A stretch of DNA of 64,000 nucleotides, from NCBI GenBank assembly GCA_949130495.1, contig OX422222.1, positions 272,976,109 through 273,040,108 on the forward strand, given 5' to 3'. Below are positions 25,575 through 37,080 of the stretch, piece by piece. The notes beneath the pieces are model-generated. The model did no database searches and was not told the origin of the DNA. It saw only the letters and a program-made list of their open reading frames with translations. Position numbers and translations under genes: made by a program. Origin of the DNA: Sambucus nigra. Taxonomy: Eukaryota > Streptophyta > Magnoliopsida > Dipsacales > Adoxaceae. Numbering within the stretch: the first letter of the stretch is position 1; every line of letters starts with the position of its first letter.

Positions 25575-27433
25575 ATGGCACCAGAGATGCCACCACCACC
25601 ACTTCCTCCACCAGATAGTGGAGTAGGACCCAATTCCAGTCAGCCACCACCTCAGTCTGACATGGATGATGTGGCGACATCCTTGAAGTCTCTGGCAGCA
25701 AGCCAGCGAATCATGTAAGAACAGTTCACAGCTCTAAGCCAGAACATACTAAGACCACCAGGGGTCTCACCTGAGATGATTTTCCGACAGCGGATCCAGG
25801 GCAGCATGAGGCCAGGGGACCACCCCAGGCACCACGCAAAGACTTGCCACCCCCAGAGCGGCAGAGGGATGTTGCTAACCCCCGGCGTCTATGCCTGGTA
25901 AGGCAAGGAAACCCTTATCCTGAGGACAGGTATGATGATCTGTAGGGAGAGGAGGCCCCCATAGAGTGCTGGGAGCCGTATGAGGTCTCCAACAATACTG
26001 TGCGACCTCTCCAGGAGAGCAGAGGGAAGTGTGGAAGGCAAAATCCTGACGATCGCCCGAGAGGCTCTGCTTTTGATAGCTTGAGCAGGGGGTCAGCCTT
26101 TGAGAGGCTCGACCCAGTAAATGACCTACGGGAAAAATTGTCCAGATCAAGGAGTGCTGCGAGGTCCAAAAGGGAGGAAGAAGATAGCCGACCCCTAGGA
26201 CGGGACAACGGTCAGGGGGAAGTAAGCAGCCGACATAGGCCTGCCGCAGCAGAACCCTCCGTCCACCTCAAAGAGGCGGCAGGGGATAACATCGGCCAAG
26301 CCGACCCTATGAGGCCCTGCAATGACTCGATCCAGTGACTGGAGGATAATATTGGCGATATTCTAAAAAGTTGGGACCCTCTTCAGAGAGGATACTCCAT
26401 AGGCTCACCCTTTGTGGCGAAGATAGTCAACTTCCCTATGCCGTCAAAGTTTAAGCCACCTGTGGTCACCCCAAGATATGACGGGAGTATCAACCCTATC
26501 CACCATATTGAGATGTACCAGTCAGAGGCAGAAATATACTCTATCTCAGATGAGATGAGGTGTCGTGCCTTCTCTGGCACACTGACTAAGGCTGCACATG
26601 TCTGGTATATGTCTCTTCCAAAAAACTCCATTGAAAGTTTTAAGCAGTTGGCAGATCGGTTTATCCACAACTTTTTCTTTGGGGTGAGGCCACAGAAGAA
26701 GACCACCCACCTGCTCTATGTTAAGTAGGGGAAGAACGAAAGTCTGAGAGAATACATAGCCAGATTTAAGAAAGAGAAGTTAGAAGTGTAAGACTATGAG
26801 GAGATCATAACTATGACAGCCCTGATTAGAGGACTCCAAAAGGGGAAGCTACTATGGAAGCTTGCTGAAGACCCTCCTAGAATGATGGCTGAATTGATGT
26901 CGACAGCAAAAAAAGTGCTAAATGTCGAAGAGGCGATGGCCACAAAATACGAAGATGAAAAAGGAGGCACTAGCGGGGGTAAGTACCATAAGAAGAACAA
27001 AGAGGGGAAGAAGAGGTCTACGGACGACAAGTTCTCTAATTACACCCATCTAACGGTCAGCTGTGAACATATTCTCAATGAGATAAAGAGTGACTGGTCC
27101 CTGAAGTGGCCTAAGAAGTTGAGGGTAGCCCCTAATAAGAGGAATAAAAACCCGTGGTGTGAATTTCACCAAGACCATGGCCACATGACAGAAAAATGCT
27201 TTGCTCTGAAAGATGAGATTGAGAAGATTCTGAAAAAAGGGAAGCTCAGGAAGTACGTTAACAAAGGTGCCCTCAAGAGGGGCCGAGGGGCCGAGGGCCC
27301 GACCCCAGAAAGAAGCGGGGTGAGTCATGTAGAGAAGGTCCTTCGAAAAGAGGGGACAAACCTTCTGATGATGAGGACGACCCTGATCTCCCTCCAAGAG
27401 ATGACCACGTCCATTTCAAGAGACTTAATATGA
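25575..27433 (+). pseudogene. gag: gag of the Tat element
   Basis: Structural protein of the particle. ATG at 25575 opens a Pro-rich N-terminus (MAPEMPPPPLPPP). A frameshift near 25800-25850 moves the frame to the one that stays open, apart from point stops, to 27433. In order: a charged Arg/Ser-rich region (26000-26330), the conserved capsid core (26414-26760; PRYDGSINPIHHIEMY and a Trp-containing AAHVWY motif), and a zinc motif of Tat type, CEFHQDHGHMTEKC, near 27160-27200. Stops lie at 25716 (TAA), 25943 (TAG), 26336 (TGA), 26726 (TAG) and 26789 (TAA), each where Gln or Arg fits the family. The protein would be about 600 residues, normal for this lineage. Confidence 0.85.
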
Positions 27434-28172
27434 TCTCTCTCTGTGTGGGGATGATCTCTGGGGGTCTAGCAGGAGGAGGGTCAGAGGTCGCTGACAGTAA
27501 GGCCCATGTAGCTGAAGCCAAGACAGTGGCAAAAGCTATACACTCAACCTATGTTGAGGCAAAGTCAAAAAAGAGGAAGACGGTCGATATTGATACTCTG
27601 ATAGTGGGATTCTCAAGAATGGACTTCAAAGGCCTCTTAGCCCCACATGATGACCCTCTCGTCATCACTACCAGGGTGTATGGGTGCGAGGTGCCAAGGA
27701 TCTTAGTAGATGGGGGTAGCTCTGCAGATGTGATGTTTTGGCCATGCTTCAAAGCCTTAGGTCTCAGTCGTGCTAGACTCATCCCATACCATCACCCATT
27801 GATTGGGTTCAGTGGGGAAAAGGTCCATCCCCTTGGAATATATGAGGTCGATGTCAGGATGAGGGATGAGTGGCCGAGATGGCTTACCAAGTTAGCTTCT
27901 TTGTAATGGATGAACATGTCTTTTCGGCCTACAACATTATACTGGGGCAAGTATCCCTCAAGGGGTTTGAAGCTGTGCCGTCTACGGTCCATCAAATGAT
28001 TAAATTTCCAACCCCTTATGGGGTAGGGGGAGTTCAGGGAGACCAGACGACAACACGGTAATGTTATTTCAACTCCGCTGAAGAAAGAGAGGCACACAGG
28101 AAGGCAACAACCACTTATAATATTGATACCCTTGACCCTAGGGACGAGACAAAGTTTAAGAAAGGAGAAGTC
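27430..28172 (+). pseudogene. Aspartic protease and linker of the Tat element
   Basis: Cleaves the polyprotein. The frame overlaps the gag end by a few bases. VPRILVDGGSSADVMF (near 27690-27740) is the active-site region; Tat proteases have D-G/S-G at this place, so the Asp is present. A frameshift near 27860-27875 switches the frame, after which FFVMDE, YNIILGQ, EAVPSTVHQMIKFPTP and GVGGVQGDQ give the conserved PR-to-RT linker. A TAA at 28059-28061 interrupts it where Gln is plausible. It continues directly into the RT frame. Confidence 0.85.
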
Positions 28173-29100
28173 ATGGAAGAGGTAGAATCCATCATCCTCA
28201 ATGAGGATGAGCTGAAAAACACCGCCCAAATCGGAAAGACTCTGAAACCAAAAATTAAGGAAGACCTCATCAAGCTGTTGAGGAGAAGACAGAGCGTCTT
28301 TTCATTGATTCGTGCAGATATGTCGAGGATCGACCCCAGAGTCATGTTCCACAAGCTCAATGTGGTAGAGGGTGCAAAGCCAGTGAAGCAGAAGAGGAGA
28401 ATTTATTCTCGAGAAAAGTATGAGGTCATTAGGGATGAGGTCAAGAAGCTGGAAGATGCATAGTTTATCAGGGAAGTCATCTATCCCAAATGTCTTCCCA
28501 ATGCAGTCATTGTCCCAAAATCCAACGAGAAGTGGAGGATATGTGTAGACTTCACAAACCTCAATAAGCATTGTCCCAAAGACAGCTTCCCTCTCCCTCC
28601 GTATTGATCAGATGGTAGATGTTAACACAGTCCATGAGCTCATGAGCTTCATGAATTCCTATTCAGGGTACAAACAGATCTTCATGAACCCTGGAGACTC
28701 GAAGAAGATAACTTTCATTACCAACAAGGGGACATACTGTTGTAGGGTCATGCCCTTCAGACTAAAGAACGCAAGGGCAACGTATCAGCGCCTTGTAAAT
28801 AAAATGTTTGAAGACCAAATTAGGAAATCTATGGAGGTCTATGTAGATGACATGCTGACCAAGAGCTTGAAGGTAGAGAATCATGTGGTTGATCTTGAGA
28901 GGACCTTTAATTTGATGGACAAGTATCAAATGAAGCTCAACCCGGCCAAATGTGTCTTCGGGGTCGGAGTAGGGAAGTTCTTGGGGTTCATTGTCAACCA
29001 AAGAGGCATCGAGGTCAACCCTAAAAAGATAAAGGCCCTTATAGAGAAGAAGACCCCCAAGACCATTAAAGACGTTCAAAGGCTCACGGGGCGAGTGGCT
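28173..29100 (+). pseudogene. Reverse transcriptase of the Tat element
   Basis: Copies element RNA into DNA. Seen in order: MSRIDPRVMFHKLNV upstream, KWRICVDFTNLNKHCPKDSFPLP (about 28530-28600), a 1-bp frameshift within a C-rich run near 28600, SGYKQIFMNP, and the catalytic YVDD box at 28840-28851, intact. Then KCVFGV and the thumb region with GRVAALNRFVS. An in-frame TAG lies at 28461-28463, before FIREV. Two lesions in about 900 bp would abolish activity although the catalytic aspartates remain. Confidence 0.88.
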
Positions 29101-30267
29101 GCTTTGAATAGGTTTGTGTCCGAAGCCCCAGACAGGTGCTTACCATTCTTCAAAATTCTCAGAAAGGCTTTCGAATGGGGCGAGGATTGTGATGAGGCCT
29201 TCAAGGAGATAAAGACATACTTAGGGTCTCCCTTGATGTTGTCACAACCAGTACAGGGTGAACGGCTATATGTGTACATAGCCATCTTAGAATCAGTTAT
29301 CAGCGTAGCCATTGTGAGAGAAGAGGATGGAGTACAAAGGCCCGTATATTTCAATAGTAAGGCACTCTAGGGGACAGAGCAAAGATACCCAAGGATGGAG
29401 AAGTTATCCTATGCCTTGATCCATGCATCAAGAAAGATGAAGCCATACTTCCAGTCCCATACAATGGTCATCCTCACTGACTCTCCTCTTAGGCAGGTCT
29501 TACACAAGCTTGAAAAATCAGGGAGGCTAATGGCCTGGGCTATAGAGTTGGGGGAGTTCGACATTGTATATCAACCTAGGTTGGCCATTAAGGGGCAAGC
29601 ATTGGAAGATTTCATGGATGAATTTACTTGGAAAGATGATGAACCTGAAGATGAAAGCCTCGGGAAGAAAGATGCCCTGCAAGGCAGACTCATCGACACA
29701 CCTGTAGATAAGGCAGAGAGAAGAACCGCCAGAGGGAAAGTGGTCAAAAATGAAGAGGGAAGATATCTCTTTAGACAGGGGTCCCTCACCAAGGGAAAAT
29801 TCTCAAAAGAACAGACTGTGTGGAGCCTCTTCGTTGACGGGTCCTCCCGCGACAACGGAAGTGGGGCTGGACTGATAGTATCAGCACCCGATGACACAGA
29901 CATTGAGTACGCCCTGAGGTTCAACTTCAAAGTGTCCAACAACGAGTCTGAATATGAGGCCTTGATAGTAAGCCTCTCCTTGGCTAAGTCTCTTAGTGTC
30001 GGCCAAAATTTATTCCATAGTGATTCAAGGCTAGTAGTGAACCAGATACTAGGAGCCTACGAGGCCAAGGATGAGCGGATGGCAAAGTACCTTGAGAAGG
30101 TGAGGTCATTACTGAAGAGCTTCAGAGAAGTGAAATTGAGGAGGATACCTAGGCTCGATAATGGCTTAGCTGATGCACTTGCTAGGTTGGCCTCGGCTAC
30201 TAGGACAGATATCAGGAGGACAGTCCCAGTGGAAATTTTGCTTCGACCAACTATTGAAGATGCTTAG
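29101..30267 (+). pseudogene. RNase H and second archaeal-type RNase H of the Tat element
   Basis: The first RNase H (to about 29570) lacks the usual first Asp (LYVYIAILES), as is typical of Tat elements, and has a TAG at 29368-29370 where Gln is expected. After a 90-residue linker the second domain begins at VWSLFVDGSSRDNG (about 29818). It keeps the acidic set: D in VDGSS, E in NNESEYEAL, D in HSDSRLVV and D in GLADALARLAS. This extra domain defines the lineage and is thought to take over RNA removal. The frame is open from 29395 to the TAG at 30265-30267, which again sits at a Gln position. Confidence 0.88.
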
Positions 30268-30723
30268 GGTTTACTCGGCACTTGCTTAAATATTTCTAAG
30301 GAAGCTTCATGGATGGACCCTTTGATCAGATACATCAAGGAGGGGGAGATGCTAGAAGCAAGGCAAGAAAGGAAGAAGCTGAGATATAGAGCTGCGAAAT
30401 TCACTGTCATCGGAGACACCTTGTACAAAAAGGGGTTTTTGCTCCCCTTACTTAGGTGTGTGCACCCATCTGAAGTCTCACACATTTTGCAAGACGTACA
30501 TGAGGGGTCGTTTTCAAGCCACATTGGGGGTAGGTCTTTGGCGAAAAGGATAGTAACCCAAGGGTACTGGTGGCCGACCTTGGGGAAAGATGCCACTGCA
30601 TAGGTAAAAAAGTGTGACAAATGTCAAAGATTTGACACCATCCCTCACCAACCCCATCAGCCTCTTACCTCCATTACATCCCCATGGCCATTTTCAGTGT
30701 GGGGGATAAACCTAGTAGGCCCC
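30268..30723 (+). pseudogene. Integrase N-terminal part of the Tat element
   Basis: Holds the zinc-binding H-H-C-C module: HEGSFSSHIGG and CDKCQRF, with TAG (30601-30603) between the two halves at a probable Gln. It ends in WGINLVGP, the start of the catalytic core including its N-terminal strand, where the minus-strand element begins at 30724. The frame resumes at 41522. Confidence 0.85.
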
Positions 30724-33700
30724 TGTGACACGCCGCCGAATTAAATATCGGGTGATCAGTCCTTTATTCAATTATACTCAAGGTGAACGGTCGGTTCATT
30801 CTTAGCATCACTGTCGTAAAAATAACTTTTCCAATTTAAACACCCTAATTCATTAAGCTAAGTGTCAAAACCATTTTAGACATTACTTTCCAGATTTTGT
30901 TTTATAAACCAACATATAAAACTTTACATAATTCATAGTTAAAGAATCACACAACAAATATCCTAGAACATATAATCCAAATAATTAAACATTCAAGCAA
31001 TTGATTCCAACATTAAAACTTAAAGGAAAACATCCTGACAGCAATAAATCCCAAAGTGTAAATACTGGAAATAAATAAATCACAATATCCAATAAAACAA
31101 CTGAATGATGGAAAAGGGTGACACATGCCCAACTGGATAAAATAAATGCTAGGAGTGGAATCATGAAAATGAGGTCGTCTAAGCAAGAGGCCTGCAACTC
31201 CCACCTAAGCTGCAGTGCGTTCCTTCCAAAGGATCCTATACAAGACGCCCCTGTGGCTGGGCACCTGTAATATATACATATATACAAGAGAGAAAAGAAA
31301 ATGGAAATGGGTCAGAGCCCGATTGTAAAAACAGTTTAAAATTAGTTTAGCAAGTATTTAAAATGTTTACTGGCTAATGCAACAACATATTAGTGCGACA
31401 CTCCTTTGAGAAATCCTCACCTCTCTTCTAATTTGCACATCTATCGCACTAACCTTACCAACGGTTTAACTCTTCTTATCTTAGGTTGCTCGTAAGATTT
31501 AAACTGACAAATTTAATTGTTTAAGAGGTTAATTTCATTTAACCACAAAGTTCTCATTTAAACCTTATTTACTAATAAAGTTTCTCAGTAACATATCATA
31601 CTTTTCAAACACCTATTCCCAAATTAAAATAATTATTCATTTCTTACTTACCCTAGACACAGCAGGTAGTTCCCAAATTTTAGAATTTAAATATATATAT
31701 TAAATACTCATATAATATATATATTCTAACAGCACCCCACATAATAATTATGGTGCGGGCATACTCTGCTATCCAGTACCCGTATCACTCGTACTAAGGG
31801 AAATACAAGTTCGGAATCACTCTCGAACTGTATTGACACTAAACACATACAATTTTGAGGCGAAGCATAGTTCCAAGAATCTAAGAGGTCGGCATATGCC
31901 CCCACGTCTCTTAGGACCGTCTGACTATCGATCCGATAGCCTGTACCAAAGGATTTATATCTTCTAGGGTACGAATCAATATCCCCCATAAAGGTCCCAT
32001 CGAGATAAGACTGTCCCAGCGCGGTAACCTCAGGGATAACAAGTAGCACGGGCATGATTTTTACACGTATATAGTATATGCATAAACACAGTCATATAAA
32101 TATACAACTATTACCATATAAATTTAGGTACATTCTCACAACCCATAATTTTATGATATTTATCCTCATTTATCATTATTTAGATATCACGTATAACGAT
32201 CCATCTTTTATTTTAATTTGTGGGATTATTCCAACTCACTACGTAACACTCGTGGATTCTTACCTTCCCAAGGTGAAATTTTAGTAGGTACTTAATCATT
32301 TTTACAACGTAACTTCTTTATGAGTCTCACCCGTTAACACGTATTTCCATTTCCCTTAAATGTAAAACACCCCCATGAAATGTTAATTTCACCTTTCGTC
32401 AACGGTTCCATATATTTCTAAAGGCCTACTGTTCTTATTTATATCCCAAAATATTTTATCATTAATATCCAAGATTATCTAATCATTTAAGTTGTAATGA
32501 ACTATTTAAAAGGGAATATGAGTTTTACAGGAGGGGTCGATCGATCAATGGCAGGTGTTCGATCGATCGAACCATCGATCGATCGATGCTCTATGGTCGA
32601 TCGATCGATCAAGCAGGTATGGCGAAATCTCCAGAATATTAGTTACGGGTTATGTCATCCAAAATCATCCAACTCCAAATTTTTAACTCCCAAACTCCCA
32701 GAAATTTATACCACAAACATTCTAAACCCAAATGAACAATATTCTACATAAGGCATGCGAGTTTTCATAAAGAATCATGGATTAAAAGGGTCAAAATCTG
32801 TACAATTCTCATGAACCATAAAAATTTCTTTAACTTAATTCTTCTCATTATTTTTCCAGAATTTCTACTTCTAATCAATCATAATTTCGTGGTTTAACTT
32901 CTACATGTGGGGAATTTCCAGAATAATGTTTATATCTCTATAACATGCGATTTCTAATCTCCAATATGGGGTTTCTTTCATAAAAACTCATCCTAATCAA
33001 CCCTAAACTAATATGAATGAAGCATTAACTAAATTAAGCAAGATAAATACTTGCCTGGGAAATTTTTTTCTTCTGATTTGTGGCTGAAATCAGTGTGGTT
33101 GTGATCCTTGTGGCGTGATCTAGCGTTTGGCGGTGACGGCGGTGTAAACAGAGGAGTTCTTGGCCTAGAACTCTTTGGCAAGCTCTCTCTTTCTTTCTCC
33201 AATGGTCGTCTCTTGTTTTTGGTTGTGTCAACCCTAGAAGACAACCATAAGCATCTGATATAACCTTAAAGTTTTCGTGGGTTTTCAGGCTTAAAAATGT
33301 AAAATGTCCAAAACGCCCTCCCGGGGTGTTAATTAGGCCTAAAAACGCCCCGAGACCCAAACTAAACCCCCGGGTACATTATTTTGACTATCTCGACCCT
33401 TCCGGACACTTTGGCACACTTGAAATGACCATACGAGTGACTTATAATTTTTTTACTTTTATTAATCAACATTTAGTCCCGACACGACACATGCGTGTCC
33501 CGACTTAAATTTCCAAAATTATCATTTTATTCACTCGTGACATTTAATAGAACTAATATTATATTACTTTGCTCATTAGTAATATTCAACAAGTTTCCAA
33601 TGATTACTAATTCTCGTCACGTTAGTAATTATAAAAATAATTAATTTTCGGATTTAGATTAAATTAATAACTCACATTAAATTTACTAAATCCCCAAATT

Positions 33701-33729
33701 TATAAAGTATAAAAATATGGGGTATTACA
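30724..33729 (-). repeat. 3' LTR of the minus-strand Tekay-like element
   Basis: 3006 bp. The minus strand begins TGTAATACCCCATATTTTT at 33729 and ends GTGTCACA at 30724. Confidence 0.92.
32503..32612 (-). promoter_or_regulatory. Palindrome cluster plus TATA-like box, minus-strand 3' LTR
   Basis: Four TCGATCGA blocks at 32537-32612. On the minus strand TTTAAATA (32510-32503) lies 27 bp downstream of the cluster. Confidence 0.55.
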
Positions 33730-33770
33730 TACTTCCCCCTAATAATGGAATTTCGTCCCGAAATTCAGAA
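33730..33770 (-). other. Polypurine tract and terminal GGGACGAAATTCC motif
   Basis: The minus strand reads the GGGACGAAATTCC motif, then TTAGGGGGAAGTA, directly before the 3' LTR. Confidence 0.85.
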
Positions 33771-33831
33771 AATAAGGAATACCCGGTAAGAATAAATCTG
33801 GGTATTTCTCATGCATATCTGCCTTGCGCTC

Positions 33832-35286
33832 CTAGGTGGATTCCTCCACATTATGATGCTCCCATTGGACCCGTACAAGTGGAACTACCTTCGACCTCAA
33901 TCTCCTTTCGTTATGGTCTAGGATAGCCACCGGTTTCTCCTCGTAAGAGCTATCGGGCTGTAAGTCTATCTCTTTTATCGCGATGTGGGTTTGGGCCATA
34001 TCATCCCAGAGGTATCGTCTCAACAACGATATGTGGAATACATCGTGGATGCAATGTAAATTCTCTGGTAGTCCCAATCTGTATGCTACTGGCCCAATCC
34101 TCTCGATAATGGGAAATGGTCCCATGTACGTCGGGGCCAATTTCCCTTTCTTCCTGAACCTCATCACTCCTTTCATAGGAGACACACGTAGTAATACTTG
34201 GTCCCCCACATTAAACTCTAGGAAGAACCGTTTTGCATCGGCGTAGCTTTTCTGCCTGTCCTAGGCTACTCGAATGCGACTCCTAATAATCTCAATCCTC
34301 GCGAAGGTTTCCTGAATCACCTCTGGTCCGAGCAACTTGTTATCCCCCACCTCTAGCCAACACGTTGGGGAACGACAAGGCCTTCCATACAAAGACTCAA
34401 ATGGAGCCATGCCAATCGTGAACTGACAAGAGTTATTATAAGCGAACTCTACCAGTGGAAGATGTGGCTCCCAACCTCCTCCGAAATAAAGGACATACAT
34501 GCGTAGTATTTCCTCCAACATCTGATTAGTACGCTATGTTTGTCCATCTGTCTGTGGGTCATAAGTTGAACTCAACCTTAACTCTGTACCCATAGCCACC
34601 TGAAAGCTCTCCTAGAAACGTGACACGAAAATCTTATCTCTATCTGACACAATATTCAGGGGCACCCCATGTAATCTTACAATCTCGGTAATGAATAATT
34701 GAGCATACTGACCCGTGGTATAGTCTGTTCACACCGACAGAAAATGAGCCACCTTGGTCAAACGGTCCACAATCACCCACATGGAGTTGTGGCGCCGATG
34801 TGATGTAGGCAACCCAGTAATAAAATCCATAGAAATACTCTCCCACTTCCACACGGGTATTTCCAATGGCTGAAGAAATCCTGACCATTTATGGTGGTCT
34901 ACCTTTACCAGCTGGTAGGTAGAACACTTGGACACGAACTCATCAATGTCCTTTTTCATCCCACTCCACCAGTATTGCCGCCTCATATCCTGGTACATCT
35001 TATCTCCCCCAGGATGTGCCGCAAATAGGGACCCATGAGACTGGGTCATCACTGCATGACGTAAGTCTGATCCTTCTGGGACCACCAATCTCCCATTAAA
35101 TATCAAACCCCCATCAGAACTAACAGAATAGGACTCAGCACCCTCAGCTAAAAGTCGTACAATCTGCTCCTGGCAAAATAGGTCTGCGGTCTGCTCGTGT
35201 ATCACCCTCATAAAAATCTCAGGTGTCACTGTCATAACAGATATGAAGGAACGGGCTACTGCGTCCTGGTGACCAACTCTTTCCAC
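33832..35286 (-). pseudogene. Integrase and C-terminal chromodomain region, Tekay-like
   Basis: Inserts element DNA into the host. N-terminal zinc module near 35050-34900: both His are present (SHGSLFAAHPGG), but the last Cys is Tyr (CSTYQ instead of the usual CxxC). Catalytic core: first Asp in SMDFITGLP, second in IVSDRDK; at the third catalytic position (DGQT-stop-RTNQ, 34534-34536) a TAG replaces the expected Glu. Other stops: 34729-34731 (TGA), 34612-34614 (TAG), 34261-34263 (TAG). The C-terminal block contains GDQVLLRVSPMKGVM and DVFHISLLRRY, then a chromodomain-like tail (PVAILDHNERRLRSK, VRVQWEHH, EEST) ending at TAG 33832-33834, where Trp is normal. Confidence 0.88.
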
Positions 35287-35294
35287 TTTGCTTT

Positions 35295-35821
35295 CTAGAT
35301 GTCTGATGCATCGTCTATCGGTCTACGGCTCAACGCATCGGCAACTACGTTGGCCTTTCCCTGATGGTACTATATGTCGAACTGATAATCCTTCACAAAC
35401 TCTAACCACCTGCGCTGACGCATATTCAGCTCTCGCTTAGTTAACAGGTACTGCAGTGACTTATGGTCTATGAACAAGCGAAATTTCTCCCCCGATAAAT
35501 AGTGCCTCCAGATCCTCAATGTAAAAACGACCGCTGCTAACTCTAGGTCATGTATGTGGTAATTCCTCTCGTGCGGCTTAAGCTTGCGAGAGGCAAAAGC
35601 TATAGCCTTCTCCTCCTGCTGAAGTACTCCCCCAAGTCCCCGTAAAGAGGCATCGGTGTAAACCAGATACTCCACGCCCGGCTTAGGTAAAGCAAGGACC
35701 GGTGCTGAAGTAAGCTTGTCTTTCAGCTCGTCGAAGGCCAATTGACAAGCATCGCCCCAAACATATGGTACCCCTTGAAAGTCATGTTTGTCAATGGACC
35801 CGCTATTTTGGAGAACCCCTA
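35295..35821 (-). pseudogene. RNase H domain, Tekay-like element
   Basis: Degrades the RNA strand after reverse transcription. After the TAG at 35819-35821 and a frameshift near 35760, [19 protein letters not shown] opens a frame from 35741. Acidic residues are present: [19 protein letters not shown] and FIDHKSL. A TAG at 35370-35372 interrupts just before the conserved YHQGKANVVADALSRR box, and another TAG is at 35295-35297. Length and motif order are normal for the family. Confidence 0.88.
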
Positions 35822-37080
35822 GATGAATCTCCTGTAGTATCCGATTAATCCCAAGAAACTACGTACTTCCATCGGTGTCGTGGGCTGTCCCCACTCCCTC
35901 ACCACTGGCACTTTACTCGGGTTAACTATTATCCTTTGTTCAGAAACAACATGCCCCAAGAACTGCACTTCCCGTAACCAGAACCCGCACTTCTCAGACT
36001 TAGCATACATCTGATGTTCTCCTAGAGTCTGAAGAACTTGCCTCAAGTGCTTGGCATGTTCCTCCTTGGAGTGTGAATATATCAGGATGTCATCTATGAA
36101 GATGATGATAAACTGATCCAAGAACTCTCTAAACACTCGGTTCATCAAGTCCATGAATACGACTGGAGCATTGGTGAGTCCAAATGGCATCACTCTGAAC
36201 TCATAGGACCCATATCTCATCAAGAAAGCAGTCTTTGAAACATCCTTCTCCCTAATATGTAGTTGATGGTACCCTGGCCTCAGATCTATCTTCGAAAAGA
36301 AAGTTGATCCCCTCAGTTGGTCGAACAGATCATCGATTCGAGGCAACGAATACTTGTTCCATATCCTGACCTTGTTCAGCTCCCGGTAGTCCACACATAG
36401 CCGCAGTGAACCATCACTTTTTTTCACAAACAACACTGGAGCGCCCCAAGGTGAGGTACTCCTACGAATGAAACCCTGGACTAATAGCTGCTCTATCTGA
36501 TCTCGTAACTCTCGCATCTCCGCCGGAGTCATAAGGTATGGGGCACGTGCTATCGGTCGAGTATCCGGTAATAAATCTATGAAAAAATCTATCTCTCGAC
36601 TGGAGGGTAGGCCTGGTATCTCCTGAAATACATCAGAAAACTCACAAACAACTGGGATCGAGTCTAAGGGAATCACGACCTCCTTAGAGGTATCCTCCTC
36701 TATGTAATATGAATGAGCGGTCGAGCCTCCCTCTGGGCGAGGCATCACCACTATAAACATCTCTTGCCCTGGAATGGCAAAGACAATACTCCCACCAAAA
36801 TAATTTATCATGGCTCTGTAAGCTGCAAGCCAATCCATACCGATAATAACGTCGTGCTCATGCATATCCAAGACTAACATGTCTGCTCGTAATACCAAGC
36901 TACCAATCTCTACCCCCACACCTCGACATATAAAGAAAATTAGCGATCCATTTCCCAGTGGTGAGTCTACACACGTTACAGTACTCTCTGCTGTGGCTAA
37001 CAACCCTAAGGCCTTGGCAAAATGGATAGCTATAAAACAGTGCGTCGCCCCAGTATCAAATAAACCCAGCCCATAGTACC
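35819..37080 (-). pseudogene. Protease and reverse transcriptase, Tekay-like element
   Basis: The protease active site [10 protein letters not shown] is at about 37065-37036, then [22 protein letters not shown]. The longest intact frame of the element (394 codons from 37003) runs through the PR-RT linker into [40 protein letters not shown], the catalytic FIDDILIYS box (about 36100) and FLGHVVS. It ends at TAG 35819-35821, inside the YYRRFI-x-GFSKIA motif where Gln is standard. A frameshift between gag and the DTGA motif (near 37080-37140) separates it from gag. The catalytic residues of both enzymes are intact. Confidence 0.9.

Noticed and set aside
26000..26208. Minus-strand frames opposite the Tat gag
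   Set aside because: Shadows of the charged gag region, whose plus frame joins recognisable capsid motifs.
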